Virus record (IMG/VR): IMGVR_UViG_3300012039_000031
Span: 1 to 20,156 of that record
Direction: 5' to 3' (one strand)
DNA length: 20,156 bases
From: a virus
Shown one piece after another: positions 8,324 to 15,527 of this stretch. A program made the translations under genes and the position numbers. How positions within the stretch are numbered: position 1 is the first letter of the stretch; each line of letters starts with the position of its first letter. The notes below the pieces were generated by a model, which saw only the letters and a program-made list of their open reading frames with translations, was not told the origin of the DNA and searched no databases.

Positions 8324-10174
8324 TTATACTCCTGTCATGGAGGGGCGTTCAGTTGCCATGGTGTTCTGAACATCCGCTGCCGACCTTCCTGCAATCTCCC
8401 CTCCGACTGCCTGGGGTACCGGCTGTCCACTCTGGGTGGGCTGGCCCGATAGTTGGGCAGGAGAGGTGGGTTCGGTAGGACGACCCTGTGGATTGGCGAC
8501 GCCGCCATTGTTCAAGGCTTCGAGGGTCTTGGCTGCTACTGCATCACCAGACTCTGCGCGCTTGGTAAGTTCACGTCGAACAGCGTACTCCACCGAGGCG
8601 GGGTGCTGTGTAACCTTTTCCATGAAGATGCGCTCTTCCTCGTCCTCTGGCTGTTCAATGTCCAGGAACATTTCCATGATCTTGTAGTTAGACAGCGTGC
8701 CTTTGACCTGGGAGGCCATGGCGACTTTGCGCTGTTGTTCATTGGGGAATGTCGGACGAACTTCCGCGCGTATCTGGTATCCTTCCAGGGCGCTGATCTT
8801 CACATAGTCGACGTAGTCAGTCCCACGCTGGTGACCATACACGCAAATGCTGGTATCCTTGGCGAACTTATCCAGCAGGGAGAGGGTCTTCTTGGCCCAG
8901 GCCGTGAACAGAAGTTCAATGTGTTTGATGGGCTGCTCCAGTCGGATGCGATTCTGGTCTCCCAGTTGTGCCATCGCATACCCAGCGGCATCCCCATTTC
9001 CCTGTCCGAACATTACATCGGAGAAACCGGATTGCTGAATACGGGAGCGCAGGAAGTCCATATGCATTTGAAGATCCGGAGCATTACCGGGCCAGGTCGG
9101 AAATTCAATGCTTTCATCCGGGGAGATGGATACGTGATTGTAGAGTCCCGGATCAATATTTATCTTACGCCCAGGCTGCGTCTTGGTGACAAGGGGAAGT
9201 CCCGTGTAGACATCAATCTGGTAGGCGCGCCGATTAAAGGAGCGCTCCAACAATGCAACACTATCTTCCAGGGGTGAGAGAATGCTCTGCCATTTGCTGG
9301 GGTCTTTCCCAGTTGGCTTATAAAACTGTACGCTGTAGGGCAGGTCTTCGTACCCCATCATAATGTTGGGGCCGCGCAGGGGAATCTGGTCGAACATTGC
9401 CGTGTTACGGATTGCCATGTGTTTTACTGATGGCTGTGGTTCGCCGCTTTCCTCTGTGGGTTCGGGGGAGGGGGTTTCAAGAGTTACCCAGTCCCACAGG
9501 TCGACGAATGTTCCAAGGGTTGTCGCCTTTTCATATTCACCGAGGTGTGCAAACTTGGGGAGCTTGACCCCATAAAGTAGCTCCACATCCAATACAGACA
9601 TGGATTCTTCCCTGCCAGCGACAAGCCACCGTTTGGGGCCGCCTGGCAGGCAGAAGAACTTTATGGGGTCAATGACTTTCACGCACATGGGCACTTCTTT
9701 GAAGAGCCAGTACGCTTCAGAGCCGTCTTCGGGCTGAACCATTTCGCGCGAGCGTGCCGCTACTTCAGGATCAAACACCGAATACAGAATCCCGCCGCCG
9801 TCGCGTACGAAATTCTGAAATAGTTCGAAGCGCTGGTATCGTTCCTCGCGCTCATCATTGGCAGACAGGATACCTTCAAGCAATTTTTCTATCTTGCCTG
9901 TATCCTTTTGTTCCGCGTAGGTTGGGGTAAATCCAAAGGCATGCCAGCGTAATTGGTTGGCAAGCATGATGCCGACTGCAAGATCCACCGTGTTTGTAAA
10001 TGTAGGATCGGAATATTGGATTTCTCGCTTGCCTGGGAGTTTGGCATAATGTGCCATTTCATACAGCCGCTGCCATCGGGCGATGTTGGTGCGCCAGTCC
10101 TTGACATATTCCACGGCCCTTTGGTATTTCATCAACACATCCAGAAACTGGTCTCGTTCTATTTTATCTTCCAT
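8324..10174 (-). CDS. Phage portal protein, 616 aa
   Basis: This is the best candidate for the portal, the dodecameric ring at the head vertex through which DNA is packaged and released. It starts at ATG 10174, seven bases after the terminase stop, with a GAGGAG site. The length is normal for a portal. Portal-like traits are the helical N-terminus (ARWQRLYEMAHYAKLPGKRE), the alpha/beta wing-like middle, a long helical stem region (LEDSVALLERSFNRRAYQID), the loop VMFGQGNGDAAGYAMAQ before a helix, and a Pro/Gln/Gly/Ser-rich tail over the last ~60 residues. Its place directly after TerL is the standard order. Identification rests on these features and context, not on a search. Confidence 0.85.
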   Translation of the reverse strand: MEDKIERDQFLDVLMKYQRAVEYVKDWRTNIARWQRLYEMAHYAKLPGKREIQYSDPTFTNTVDLAVGIMLANQLRWHAFGFTPTYAEQKDTGKIEKLLEGILSANDEREERYQRFELFQNFVRDGGGILYSVFDPEVAARSREMVQPEDGSEAYWLFKEVPMCVKVIDPIKFFCLPGGPKRWLVAGREESMSVLDVELLYGVKLPKFAHLGEYEKATTLGTFVDLWDWVTLETPSPEPTEESGEPQPSVKHMAIRNTAMFDQIPLRGPNIMMGYEDLPYSVQFYKPTGKDPSKWQSILSPLEDSVALLERSFNRRAYQIDVYTGLPLVTKTQPGRKINIDPGLYNHVSISPDESIEFPTWPGNAPDLQMHMDFLRSRIQQSGFSDVMFGQGNGDAAGYAMAQLGDQNRIRLEQPIKHIELLFTAWAKKTLSLLDKFAKDTSICVYGHQRGTDYVDYVKISALEGYQIRAEVRPTFPNEQQRKVAMASQVKGTLSNYKIMEMFLDIEQPEDEEERIFMEKVTQHPASVEYAVRRELTKRAESGDAVAAKTLEALNNGGVANPQGRPTEPTSPAQLSGQPTQSGQPVPQAVGGEIAGRSAADVQNTMATERPSMTGV

Positions 10175-10181
10175 ACTCTCC

Positions 10182-11747
10182 TCAATCTTCCATTAGTTCT
10201 CGTGGGAATTTGGGCATCAAGTCCTTTGGCCCGTAGTCTGTCATGTTCGAATAGGGGGATGTCATGGTAACCGGTATGCTGATGTCAACCCCGCCGTTCT
10301 TCACGGCATCGTAACAGGCCATTGCCAGGGCGACTGCCCCGTCGACGTGATGTTTCTTCATGGCCTTGTTCTTCACGATGCGGAATCCGTTTGCATTTGT
10401 TTCCGCCACAGCCATCTGAAGATGCTTGCGCAAATCCTCGGCTGGGTACATTTCAAGATTCTTATTCTTCAGCAAATCAAAAAGTAGTTGCGAGGCCGCT
10501 GTCATTGCGGGGGCGGTCTGCTGAAATGCGGTCACGGGGAACCCTTTCCCTTTGAGCCGATACATCATCTGCATCAGATGCTTGGGGTCGTAGACAATGG
10601 AGGACACCGTAAACTTATTATACAGTTCCACGAGCGTTTTTTCCACCTGATCTAAATCAATTTGCTCCGATTCGGAGGGTGTCCAGATCTGGTGATGCAC
10701 CACGCCGACCTTGCCACGCTTACTATCGTACCCTACCATGACCAGGGCGGTGCAGTCCTGTACGATGCCTGCGTCCAATCCTATCGTGATCGGCCACTGA
10801 GCGAAGGGGTGTTCCTCCCACAGGCTTGCGTCTGCCGGGTAGGCCTTCATGGCCCTATCCACCCATTCGATCGGGATAAAGCTTTCCTGGCTGGTCACCC
10901 ACTGATTCATATGCAGGCGCAGGAAGGCGGAGGGGCGCTCGGCTTTCATGGCGCTCTCGTAATATGCTTCCGTCTGCCAGGGCATGGTCGGTTCGTGTGT
11001 CCAGTACGTAATTAGATTGCCGTTGCGCCAGATGGGCATGTCTTCCATTCCAGGAATTCTCTCTCCCTGTCCAGCGTCATGCTCATCAACCCCCACCCCT
11101 CGCAGATACATTTCCCACAACAAGTCGGATTCATTTTCGAATCCTGCGTAGGTCGAGATGAAACGCAGGGAGTTGTTGACGGTCGGGATGGGGATCATTT
11201 CGTCCCATACACGACGGTCAAGTTCCGACGTAGCGCCCCATAGTTCGTCCCATAGAGTCAGGGAGTGGCGGGAGCCTGCTACGGACTTATACGATTGACC
11301 CAGTACCTGAATGAAAGTCCCATTGGCAAATTCAATCCGATACTGGGTGATGTTGACATAATTGGCCTTGTTACGATTGTCAGAGTATTTCCCCTCCAGG
11401 ATGCGCTGTTCGAAATGAAAGCGAATATCCCGGAACAGGCGTCCTTCACCTGCTTCGAGAGTATTGGCGATCACATAAATTTCAGTTCCATCGCGGGCCT
11501 CCTCCGCATACCAGCACCCCACTGAAGATCCCATACAGGTCTTGCCGGATTTCTTGGTGGCGGAGTAGAGCACGGTCTCGTATATCAAGTCCCCTTCCTC
11601 GTCCATCTTCAGGGCTTCGGATAGGATGCGTCGCTGCACGGGCTGAAGAACCATCTTGCCGATGCCCTTCATCTTGTGCTTTTTCTCGTCCCATGAATCC
11701 CTGATCCAAAAACATTCCTTCTCGATCCATTCCAAATAACTACGCAA
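10182..11747 (-). CDS. terL: Terminase large subunit (TerL), 521 aa
   Basis: This is the ATPase-nuclease that cuts phage DNA and pumps it into the head. The Walker A variant is at residues 62-70 (SATKKSGKT), Walker B at 163-168 (LTLWDE), and a coupling-type motif (FISTYAG) is near 197. The RNase H-like nuclease shows its three acidic positions at D325 (IGLDAG), D387 (IVYDP) and D469 (HHVDG). The start is TTG at 11747: an in-frame TAA lies two codons upstream, and a GAGG site stands six bases before it, so TTG is the only sensible start. It overlaps the methyltransferase end by 8 bases. No small terminase gene is recognisable beside it. Confidence 0.95.
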   Translation of the reverse strand: MRSYLEWIEKECFWIRDSWDEKKHKMKGIGKMVLQPVQRRILSEALKMDEEGDLIYETVLYSATKKSGKTCMGSSVGCWYAEEARDGTEIYVIANTLEAGEGRLFRDIRFHFEQRILEGKYSDNRNKANYVNITQYRIEFANGTFIQVLGQSYKSVAGSRHSLTLWDELWGATSELDRRVWDEMIPIPTVNNSLRFISTYAGFENESDLLWEMYLRGVGVDEHDAGQGERIPGMEDMPIWRNGNLITYWTHEPTMPWQTEAYYESAMKAERPSAFLRLHMNQWVTSQESFIPIEWVDRAMKAYPADASLWEEHPFAQWPITIGLDAGIVQDCTALVMVGYDSKRGKVGVVHHQIWTPSESEQIDLDQVEKTLVELYNKFTVSSIVYDPKHLMQMMYRLKGKGFPVTAFQQTAPAMTAASQLLFDLLKNKNLEMYPAEDLRKHLQMAVAETNANGFRIVKNKAMKKHHVDGAVALAMACYDAVKNGGVDISIPVTMTSPYSNMTDYGPKDLMPKFPRELMED

Positions 11748-12468
11748 CGGTTACCTCTATTTGTGTATGCTCAGAGATGCGGACATTCTTAACCTCATAT
11801 CCCGCCGTCTTGCACAGGTTGTGAAGTACCCAGGGTTCAAAGTGATAGAGATGGGCGAGACGCCATGGGCCTCCCTTACTTGTCATGGATGGAACTTCTA
11901 TCAACAGAGTTCCGCCTTTTCGAAGGTACGGCTTAAGAGAAGTCAAAGTCTCCAGGGGGTCGGTCACGTGTTCCAGAACGTGGATCATGGTAATGAGATC
12001 GAAATCTCCCACCAGCAACTTCAGACTATCCACCACGGGAATTCCCTCCACAGCATATCCAGGATTCTCATCCACTCCCTGAATCCCGCAATTAAACGCC
12101 TCCCTCGTAGCATTTAAAAGATACCCACGAGAACAGCCAATATCCAGGTGACGAGTTGGAGCCCGTCCGAGTTCCTTGGCAATTCGAATGGATCGGCTCA
12201 TTTCATCCCCATCCACATCCATGCCTTCCATATACTTACGATAATGACCTTCCGAATAGTACGCCCCAACAGAATCATCAGACATGCGGGGATTTTGGAA
12301 TATCAACCCACAGCTCAGGCATCTGTCGTACTTCACCAGCACAGCCACAGGCAGGACTGCATATCCAAAATCCAGGGTTACCATGGGCTTTGACATAAAA
12401 CTTCCCACGGGGGACTTGCCAAAACACCCACATACCGGACACTTCTCCAACGAAATTAATTCATTCAA
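11740..12468 (-). CDS. Zinc-ribbon class I SAM methyltransferase, 242 aa
   Basis: Residues 10-53 hold two Cys pairs (CPVC and CLSC) typical of the zinc-binding front domain found on sugar C-methyltransferases and related enzymes. The SAM-binding Rossmann part follows: motif I at ~107-115 (HLDIGCSRG), acidic residue after strand 2 (GVDEN), and the HVLEHVTDP motif at ~163-171, as in the Methyltransf_23 type. Start is TTG at 12468, six bases after a perfect AGGAGG; the nearby ATG is out of frame and hits a stop at once. The substrate cannot be told. Proteins of this build often act on sugars or small metabolites, so modification of a surface glycan is possible, but DNA or protein is not excluded. 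Its position between a cargo-like gene and TerL is unusual. Confidence 0.88.
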   Translation of the reverse strand: MNELISLEKCPVCGCFGKSPVGSFMSKPMVTLDFGYAVLPVAVLVKYDRCLSCGLIFQNPRMSDDSVGAYYSEGHYRKYMEGMDVDGDEMSRSIRIAKELGRAPTRHLDIGCSRGYLLNATREAFNCGIQGVDENPGYAVEGIPVVDSLKLLVGDFDLITMIHVLEHVTDPLETLTSLKPYLRKGGTLLIEVPSMTSKGGPWRLAHLYHFEPWVLHNLCKTAGYEVKNVRISEHTQIEVTVA

Positions 12469-12607
12469 CTTCCGCCTCCTGTTTGATGGTTACTTTTGTG
12501 ATGACATCCAGGCAGTTGTCACACTGCCAGACTTCCTTGTATTTGGTCTTTTCAATGAGCGCCCACTTGTCGTGACGCTCATATACACATCTACACCATG
12601 CCCACAT
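12461..12607 (-). CDS. Cys-rich mini-protein, 48 aa
   Basis: ATG at 12607 comes one base after the stop of the upstream gene and has an AAGGTG site. The protein starts MWAWCRCVYERHDKW and has a second Cys pair in WQCDNCLD, giving a CxC plus CxxC layout that could hold one zinc ion. It overlaps the methyltransferase start by 8 bases and carries that gene's AGGAGG site, so the two are likely coupled. Being short and aromatic-rich it may be a small zinc-ribbon adaptor. No family is recognised. Confidence 0.7.
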   Translation of the reverse strand: MWAWCRCVYERHDKWALIEKTKYKEVWQCDNCLDVITKVTIKQEAEVE

Positions 12608-12608
12608 A

Positions 12609-13529
12609 TTAGCTCACCTTAATCCAGTCTGGGCTCATTATGTAGTGGAACCAATTGTTATACACCCCGTTGGTCTTGCCGACCCCATGCGGAAGATGAG
12701 ACAGCCACCACTTATGATGGGCGATGCGTGAGCCGCACCCCCACTCCGTGTGATTGACGGTCTTGGTAATTCCACGCATCTCGGGATAGTTCTCCCAATC
12801 GTCACAGCTTGACAGGACATAGCGGTTGTTCTTCCAGTCGTAGTCCGTCAGGGAGTTGGGCGCGTAGTGCGCGGTGCCGACACCTGCCCCGTTGGGGGTT
12901 GTCTTGTCGATTGCCGTAAAGCGGTTCCACGAATGATACATCGGGGGGTGCTTGGCATAGACCATGGTCATGATGGCTTCCGCACGGTGTATCAGGGACT
13001 CGAGCATGGCCCCCACATCCTGGGAATAATCAAATCCCATGACAGGGAAGCGTCTAAGGGAGTTTTCAGTGTCCTTTAGGGCGGGGCCTGTCAACCATAT
13101 CGGACTGGGGCCGCCCATGACCGCCTCATGAAACCCTGAATGGGGATAACCCATCAACCAGACCTCGTCGATCTCGCGGCTGGCTACCTTGCGGACAATG
13201 TCGTACTCTCTTAGTGTGTATAAATAGTCAAAATAACAAAAATAGAACTACATCTTCCCAAACAGAACCTTTTCCAGGTCTGGGGTGCGGTAGATGAAGT
13301 CTCCATACAGGCGGGTCGGCGAAGAAATCATTTCTTCAGACACAATCTCATATTTATAGGTGTGTCTTGAGGTTTCCCATATCAGATTGACGTATTCCTC
13401 GACCAATAGGGAGGGATCGTTGTATCCCATGGATAGATTCAAGTCTTTCCCAGACTCCATAATCGGATTCCAGGTCAATAACATGACCTTCTTCACCTTG
13501 GTATTGATAAACACCCTGTCTTCGCTCAT
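12609..13529 (-). pseudogene. Amber-interrupted gene of a conserved bacterial-type protein (~305 aa)
   Basis: One reading frame runs from ATG 13529 (SD AGAGGAAG, ATGA overlap with the gene before) to TAA 12609, broken only by TAG at 13248-13250. Before the stop there are 93 residues (VKKVMLLTWNPIMESG..., MGYNDPSLLVEEYVNLIWE). After it the same frame goes on as FYFCYFDYLYTLREYDIV, EIDEVWLMGYPHSGFHEAVM, VMGFDYSQDVGAMLES, HYAPNS, CDDWENYP and KWWLSHLPHG. From memory these blocks occur in this order in one family of bacterial proteins of unknown function, so both halves belong to one gene. A separate start at TTG 13157 would lose part of the conserved EIDEVWL block. It is either a decayed gene, a readthrough protein or two split pieces. 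Other genes here end in TAG (methyltransferase, 247-aa gene), so TAG is not generally reassigned. Confidence 0.7.
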
Positions 13530-13738
13530 GTTATCTTCCTCTCCTGCACGTGAACCATCAATTCCCTCCCAATCTCGACAAAATTCCAACCCCATCCCCG
13601 TCTTTGGCAGCGCAGGTAGAGGTTTTCCCTTACCCTGTGACACTCTTCGGGGGTCTTGAAGGTAATCGAAGGATATTTTTCTAGCCAGAGACGCCAACGG
13701 AACGTCCAGAAGACGTCTTCGGTAGTTCGATCGGTCAA
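13526..13738 (-). CDS. Small hypothetical protein, 70 aa
   Basis: The protein is rich in Trp and Arg (VFWTFRWRLWLEKYPS, CQRRGWGWNFVEIG) and ends with a TGA sharing an ATGA overlap with the amber-interrupted gene. The preferred start is TTG at 13738, which overlaps the TGA stop of the 35-aa membrane peptide (TTGA), matching the coupling pattern of this operon and the TTG starts of TerL and the methyltransferase. A GTG at 13780 would give 84 residues but has a poorer SD site and lies inside the upstream gene. Function unknown; no membrane segment. Confidence 0.65.
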   Translation of the reverse strand: MTDRTTEDVFWTFRWRLWLEKYPSITFKTPEECHRVRENLYLRCQRRGWGWNFVEIGRELMVHVQERKIT

Positions 13739-13842
13739 TGCGACCCGAACCAGAGACCTGCGGCGAAGATGATGAGCCACAAAACGGCCCCCAACTCCAT
13801 GCGCCTGGCAAACCCAGGGATGTACACGCGTCGTTTATTCAT
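13735..13842 (-). CDS. Single-helix membrane peptide, 35 aa
   Basis: ATG at 13842 overlaps the TGA of the preceding 36-aa gene (ATGA). The peptide has a basic start (MNKRRVYIPGFARRME) followed by one membrane helix (LGAVLWLIIFAAGLWFGS). That layout predicts an inner-membrane peptide with its N-terminus in the cytoplasm. With two other small membrane proteins in the same operon it could take part in lysis or membrane changes late in infection; this is inferred from place and shape only. Confidence 0.65.
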   Translation of the reverse strand: MNKRRVYIPGFARRMELGAVLWLIIFAAGLWFGSH

Positions 13843-13949
13843 CTTTCGAGCCATCGCAGGATCCTGCCGAGCAATTTTTCCAGCCATGAACGCGGCCTCG
13901 AGTATTTGATGTCCCAGAGATTGGGTTGTTGTCTTAAATTAGGCTTCAT
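13839..13949 (-). CDS. Small basic protein, 36 aa
   Basis: ATG at 13949 follows AGAGG at slightly long spacing and overlaps the end of the 58-aa gene by 11 bases. The protein starts MKPNLRQQPNLWDIKYS and ends in an amphipathic basic helix (WLEKLLGRILRWLER). The helix could bind membrane or nucleic acid. Its stop is coupled to the next start by ATGA. It is short, so coding status rests mostly on the unbroken chain of overlaps in this operon. No family recognised. Confidence 0.6.
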   Translation of the reverse strand: MKPNLRQQPNLWDIKYSRPRSWLEKLLGRILRWLER

Positions 13950-14115
13950 TTTTATTTTCCTCTACTTTCTCGGCATAAGTCCATATAACCAGAGGGCTGT
14001 AATTAATATCGGTTGACCCGCAAATCTCACGAGTAACTGTAACTTCCATTCCACAGTCAGGGCATACTTGAAGTCCCTCTACTTCTTCGATTAAATTTTC
14101 ATGTTTGCATTTCAT
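13939..14115 (-). CDS. Small zinc-ribbon protein, 58 aa
   Basis: ATG at 14115 has a near-perfect AAGGAGGTAAA leader. The first half carries MKCKHEN and VCPDCGMEV: Cys and His in the first, a CxxCG knuckle in the second, which is the usual pattern of a one-zinc ribbon. The second half (NYSPLVIWTYAEKVEENKNEA) is polar and acidic. It overlaps its upstream neighbour by four bases (ATGA). Phages often carry such mini-ribbons as DNA-, RNA- or protein-binding factors; the target here is unknown. Confidence 0.75.
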   Translation of the reverse strand: MKCKHENLIEEVEGLQVCPDCGMEVTVTREICGSTDINYSPLVIWTYAEKVEENKNEA

Positions 14116-14261
14116 TTTACCTCCTTGGGAATTAGTGACACCACGGCCCCGATTGCAAGCAGGGCTATGGACATGAGTATTTGAAGTTCTGTAGATGAAT
14201 AGTAGATTGAAATAAGTCCAAGCACCAATAGGGCCAGGCTCAGGGGTTTTGCATGTCTCAC
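14112..14261 (-). CDS. Small two-helix membrane protein, 49 aa
   Basis: GTG at 14261 overlaps the stop of the 54-aa gene (GTGA) and has a GGAGG site eight bases before it. Two hydrophobic segments (LSLALLVLGLISIYYSS and ILMSIALLAIGAVVSLI) are joined by a short polar link, with a basic start and end. The hairpin shape resembles small holin-like or unknown phage membrane proteins. A lysis role is possible but unproven, as no endolysin is in the window. Confidence 0.65.
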   Translation of the reverse strand: MRHAKPLSLALLVLGLISIYYSSTELQILMSIALLAIGAVVSLIPKEVK

Positions 14262-14422
14262 TTCTTAACCCTCCCCGAGAGGAACCTCAGTACTCCCCAG
14301 AGGATTAACCAGGAGGGTATCACAACCCAGAGGGGAAGTTTATCCAACCCTACATAGATGGTAATGGTTAAAACCACCCCTGCAAGGAACCCTATATCAA
14401 ACCTGCTAATCACATTTTTCAT
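14258..14422 (-). CDS. Small two-helix membrane protein, 54 aa, first gene of the late operon
   Basis: ATG at 14422 opens the overlapping minus-strand series. An AAGG site lies upstream at rather long spacing. The protein has two hydrophobic stretches (FLAGVVLTITIYVGL and LWVVIPSWLILWGVLRFL) and a basic tail (SGRVKK), so both ends are probably cytoplasmic. The stop is coupled to the next gene by GTGA. Function unknown; paired small membrane proteins like this and the next one are often phage lysis factors, which is only a guess. Confidence 0.65.
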   Translation of the reverse strand: MKNVISRFDIGFLAGVVLTITIYVGLDKLPLWVVIPSWLILWGVLRFLSGRVKK

Positions 14423-14548
14423 TGTTCATTTAACCTTTCTGCCCTTCGGGCGCTATCTATTAGTTATTTCGTCGTTGTTCCCCGCTAAGCACCACCAAGT
14501 GTAACACCCCTCACATGAAAAGTCAAGGGTAAATCGCCCCAATAGAGG

Positions 14549-14570
14549 AACTCTAACACAACTCTAACAC
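14549..14570. repeat. Tandem 11-bp direct repeat
   Basis: AACTCTAACAC occurs twice without a gap (14549-14559 and 14560-14570). It falls in the probable leader of the late operon. An 11-bp period is close to one helical turn, so the two copies would face the same side of DNA, as expected for a pair of protein sites. Confidence 0.7.
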
Positions 14571-14681
14571 AAAGAACCCCTGGGTAAGTATAAGTACCTA
14601 TTCCGCCCAGACGTACCCGTAAGGATACGGGAATAAGGGTATATCCATTCCGCCCCTGGAATCCAAATCGGACACGATTAG

Positions 14682-14709
14682 TATATATACGCCGCTGGGA
14701 TTTAGACAA
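14682..14709 (-). promoter_or_regulatory. Candidate promoter of the late operon
   Basis: On the minus strand TTGTCT (14704-14709) is followed after 16 bases by TATATA (14682-14687), or after 18 by TATACT. It lies about 260 bases before the first gene of the operon. The site is AT-rich within a gene-free region, and no better sigma70-like match was noticed there. A phage-specific late promoter elsewhere in this region is possible. Confidence 0.35.
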
Positions 14710-14904
14710 GAAGAGAAATAATAGAACGATAAACATAACTTACCTACCCACCTAAAACAATAGGATACGAGAACCCGACCGCCCTCCTCTATGTTGTGTA
14801 TGTCAGGGTGTGGGCGTGTATCATGTGATGTGCTATGCGTGTGTCATCACATGCGCGTGTACATCACATGCTAGTGTGTCGTCACTCGCGCGCGTGATAG
14901 TAGC

Positions 14905-14943
14905 ACACACGTTCTAATTATGATTAGTGAACACACGTTCTAA
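14905..14943. repeat. 13-bp direct repeat with imperfect palindrome between
   Basis: ACACACGTTCTAA occurs at 14905-14917 and 14931-14943, 26 bases apart. Between and partly within them lies CTAATTATGATTAG, an imperfect palindrome. The layout is like a regulator binding region; no bound protein can be named. Confidence 0.6.
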
Positions 14944-15025
14944 CAATGTACCGCTGACAGCAGATGGTATACAGGTGCGCAACATATGTCGTTTAGGAAA
15001 AACGTGTTGGTTATCTTATACGTAG

Positions 15026-15061
15026 GCAAAATAAATCCCCCATGCGATTACATGGGGGATT
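15026..15061 (-). terminator. Intrinsic terminator after the secreted-protein gene
   Basis: AATCCCCCATG (15034-15044) and CATGGGGGATT (15051-15061) form a perfect 11-bp stem with a six-base loop. Read on the minus strand the stem is followed by TTTATTTT (15026-15033). It lies 24 bases past the stop of the 130-aa gene and should stop minus-strand transcription before the late region. Confidence 0.85.
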
Positions 15062-15084
15062 AGGTCTTACAGGTTGTCTGTTGT

Positions 15085-15477
15085 CTATTCGGGTGTTTCG
15101 TCGTCGTTGCCATTCTCCGGGTGATTGCCGGGATCACAGCCTTCCGCGCCATTGCCCGAACCTTTATTGCACTTTTCCTTGTCATCACTGGCGGGCTGTG
15201 TCTCTGTGGGCTGTGGGACGATTACAGGCGTGTTGTCAGTAATTACGGGAATTATGACGGTCGTGTCAATTATGGCGATTACAGGCCCGCTTGACGCGAC
15301 AATAACAGGCAATTCCACATCATCACTTGACGGGCGGATTACGACGGGCGAACCGTGTGAAGGGACAATTCCCGCACCATCGACAGGGGTCATCATGGCG
15401 TGAGCGGGGAGGACGAACACGAACGCCAGTACTACGGCGATTAGAGCGGACACGATTGAAAGGGTGAGTTTTTTCAT
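15085..15477 (-). CDS. Secreted protein with signal peptide, 130 aa
   Basis: ATG at 15477 follows AAGGA. Residues 1-27 (MKKLTLSIVSALIAVVLAFV to AHA) are a clear Sec signal peptide with predicted cleavage after AHA. The mature part has a run of PV-I blocks (SPVVI, LPVIV, GPVIA, IPVIT, TPVIV), spaced about 8-20 residues apart, which look like short beta-strands. The C-terminus is acidic and Gly/Asn-rich with two cysteines in KCNKGSGNGAEGCDPGNHPE. From memory GNG-x-CDPGN tails are seen in bacterial surface proteins, so this may be cargo acting on the host surface, such as exclusion of other phages; that is a guess. It has its own promoter and terminator, so it is a separate unit and could be expressed in lysogeny. 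Confidence 0.82.
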   Translation of the reverse strand: MKKLTLSIVSALIAVVLAFVFVLPAHAMMTPVDGAGIVPSHGSPVVIRPSSDDVELPVIVASSGPVIAIIDTTVIIPVITDNTPVIVPQPTETQPASDDKEKCNKGSGNGAEGCDPGNHPENGNDDETPE

Positions 15478-15498
15478 TGGTTAGGTTTCCTTGTCTCT

Positions 15499-15527
15499 AG
15501 GATACACGATTTATGGGTCGAATTCAA
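15499..15527 (-). promoter_or_regulatory. Promoter of the secreted-protein gene
   Basis: On the minus strand TTGAAT (15522-15527) and TATCCT (15499-15504) are 17 bases apart, a good sigma70-like layout, and lie just before the gene start at 15477. The -35 box directly abuts the palindromic repeat at 15528-15564. Confidence 0.6.

Larger units (their letters stand above)
14423..15025. other. Gene-free intergenic region with repeats
   Basis: About 600 bases without a convincing gene, between the late operon and the terminator of the secreted-protein gene. It holds a GCCC-TTC-GGGC hairpin (14441-14451), a tandem 11-bp repeat, two copies of ATTCCGCCC (14600-14608 and 14647-14655), a CCCGTA-AGGA-TACGGG hairpin (14614-14629), the candidate late promoter, a GT/CA-rich stretch with much purine-pyrimidine alternation (about 14790-14910), and a 13-bp direct repeat. 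A long leader for the late mRNA and a regulatory region are likely. Confidence 0.6.

Noticed and set aside
8453-9277. Long plus-strand frame of 274 codons opposite the portal gene
   Set aside because: Antisense shadow of the portal gene, no SD site and no recognisable motif.
1-13250. Genome-wide TAG-to-sense recoding as the reason for the in-frame amber
   Set aside because: The methyltransferase and the 247-aa gene end in TAG exactly where the next gene begins, and the giant, portal and terminase genes contain no in-frame TAG.
13530-13811. Longer start for the amber-interrupted gene at 13811
   Set aside because: The extra part overlaps the 70-aa and 35-aa genes in another frame, while ATG 13529 has its own SD site and an ATGA overlap.
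14485-14736. Minus-strand open frame of 83 codons starting MFIVLLFLFLSKSQRRIY
   Set aside because: No usable SD site, composition unlike its neighbours, and it overlies repeats, a hairpin and the candidate late promoter. Treated as noncoding.
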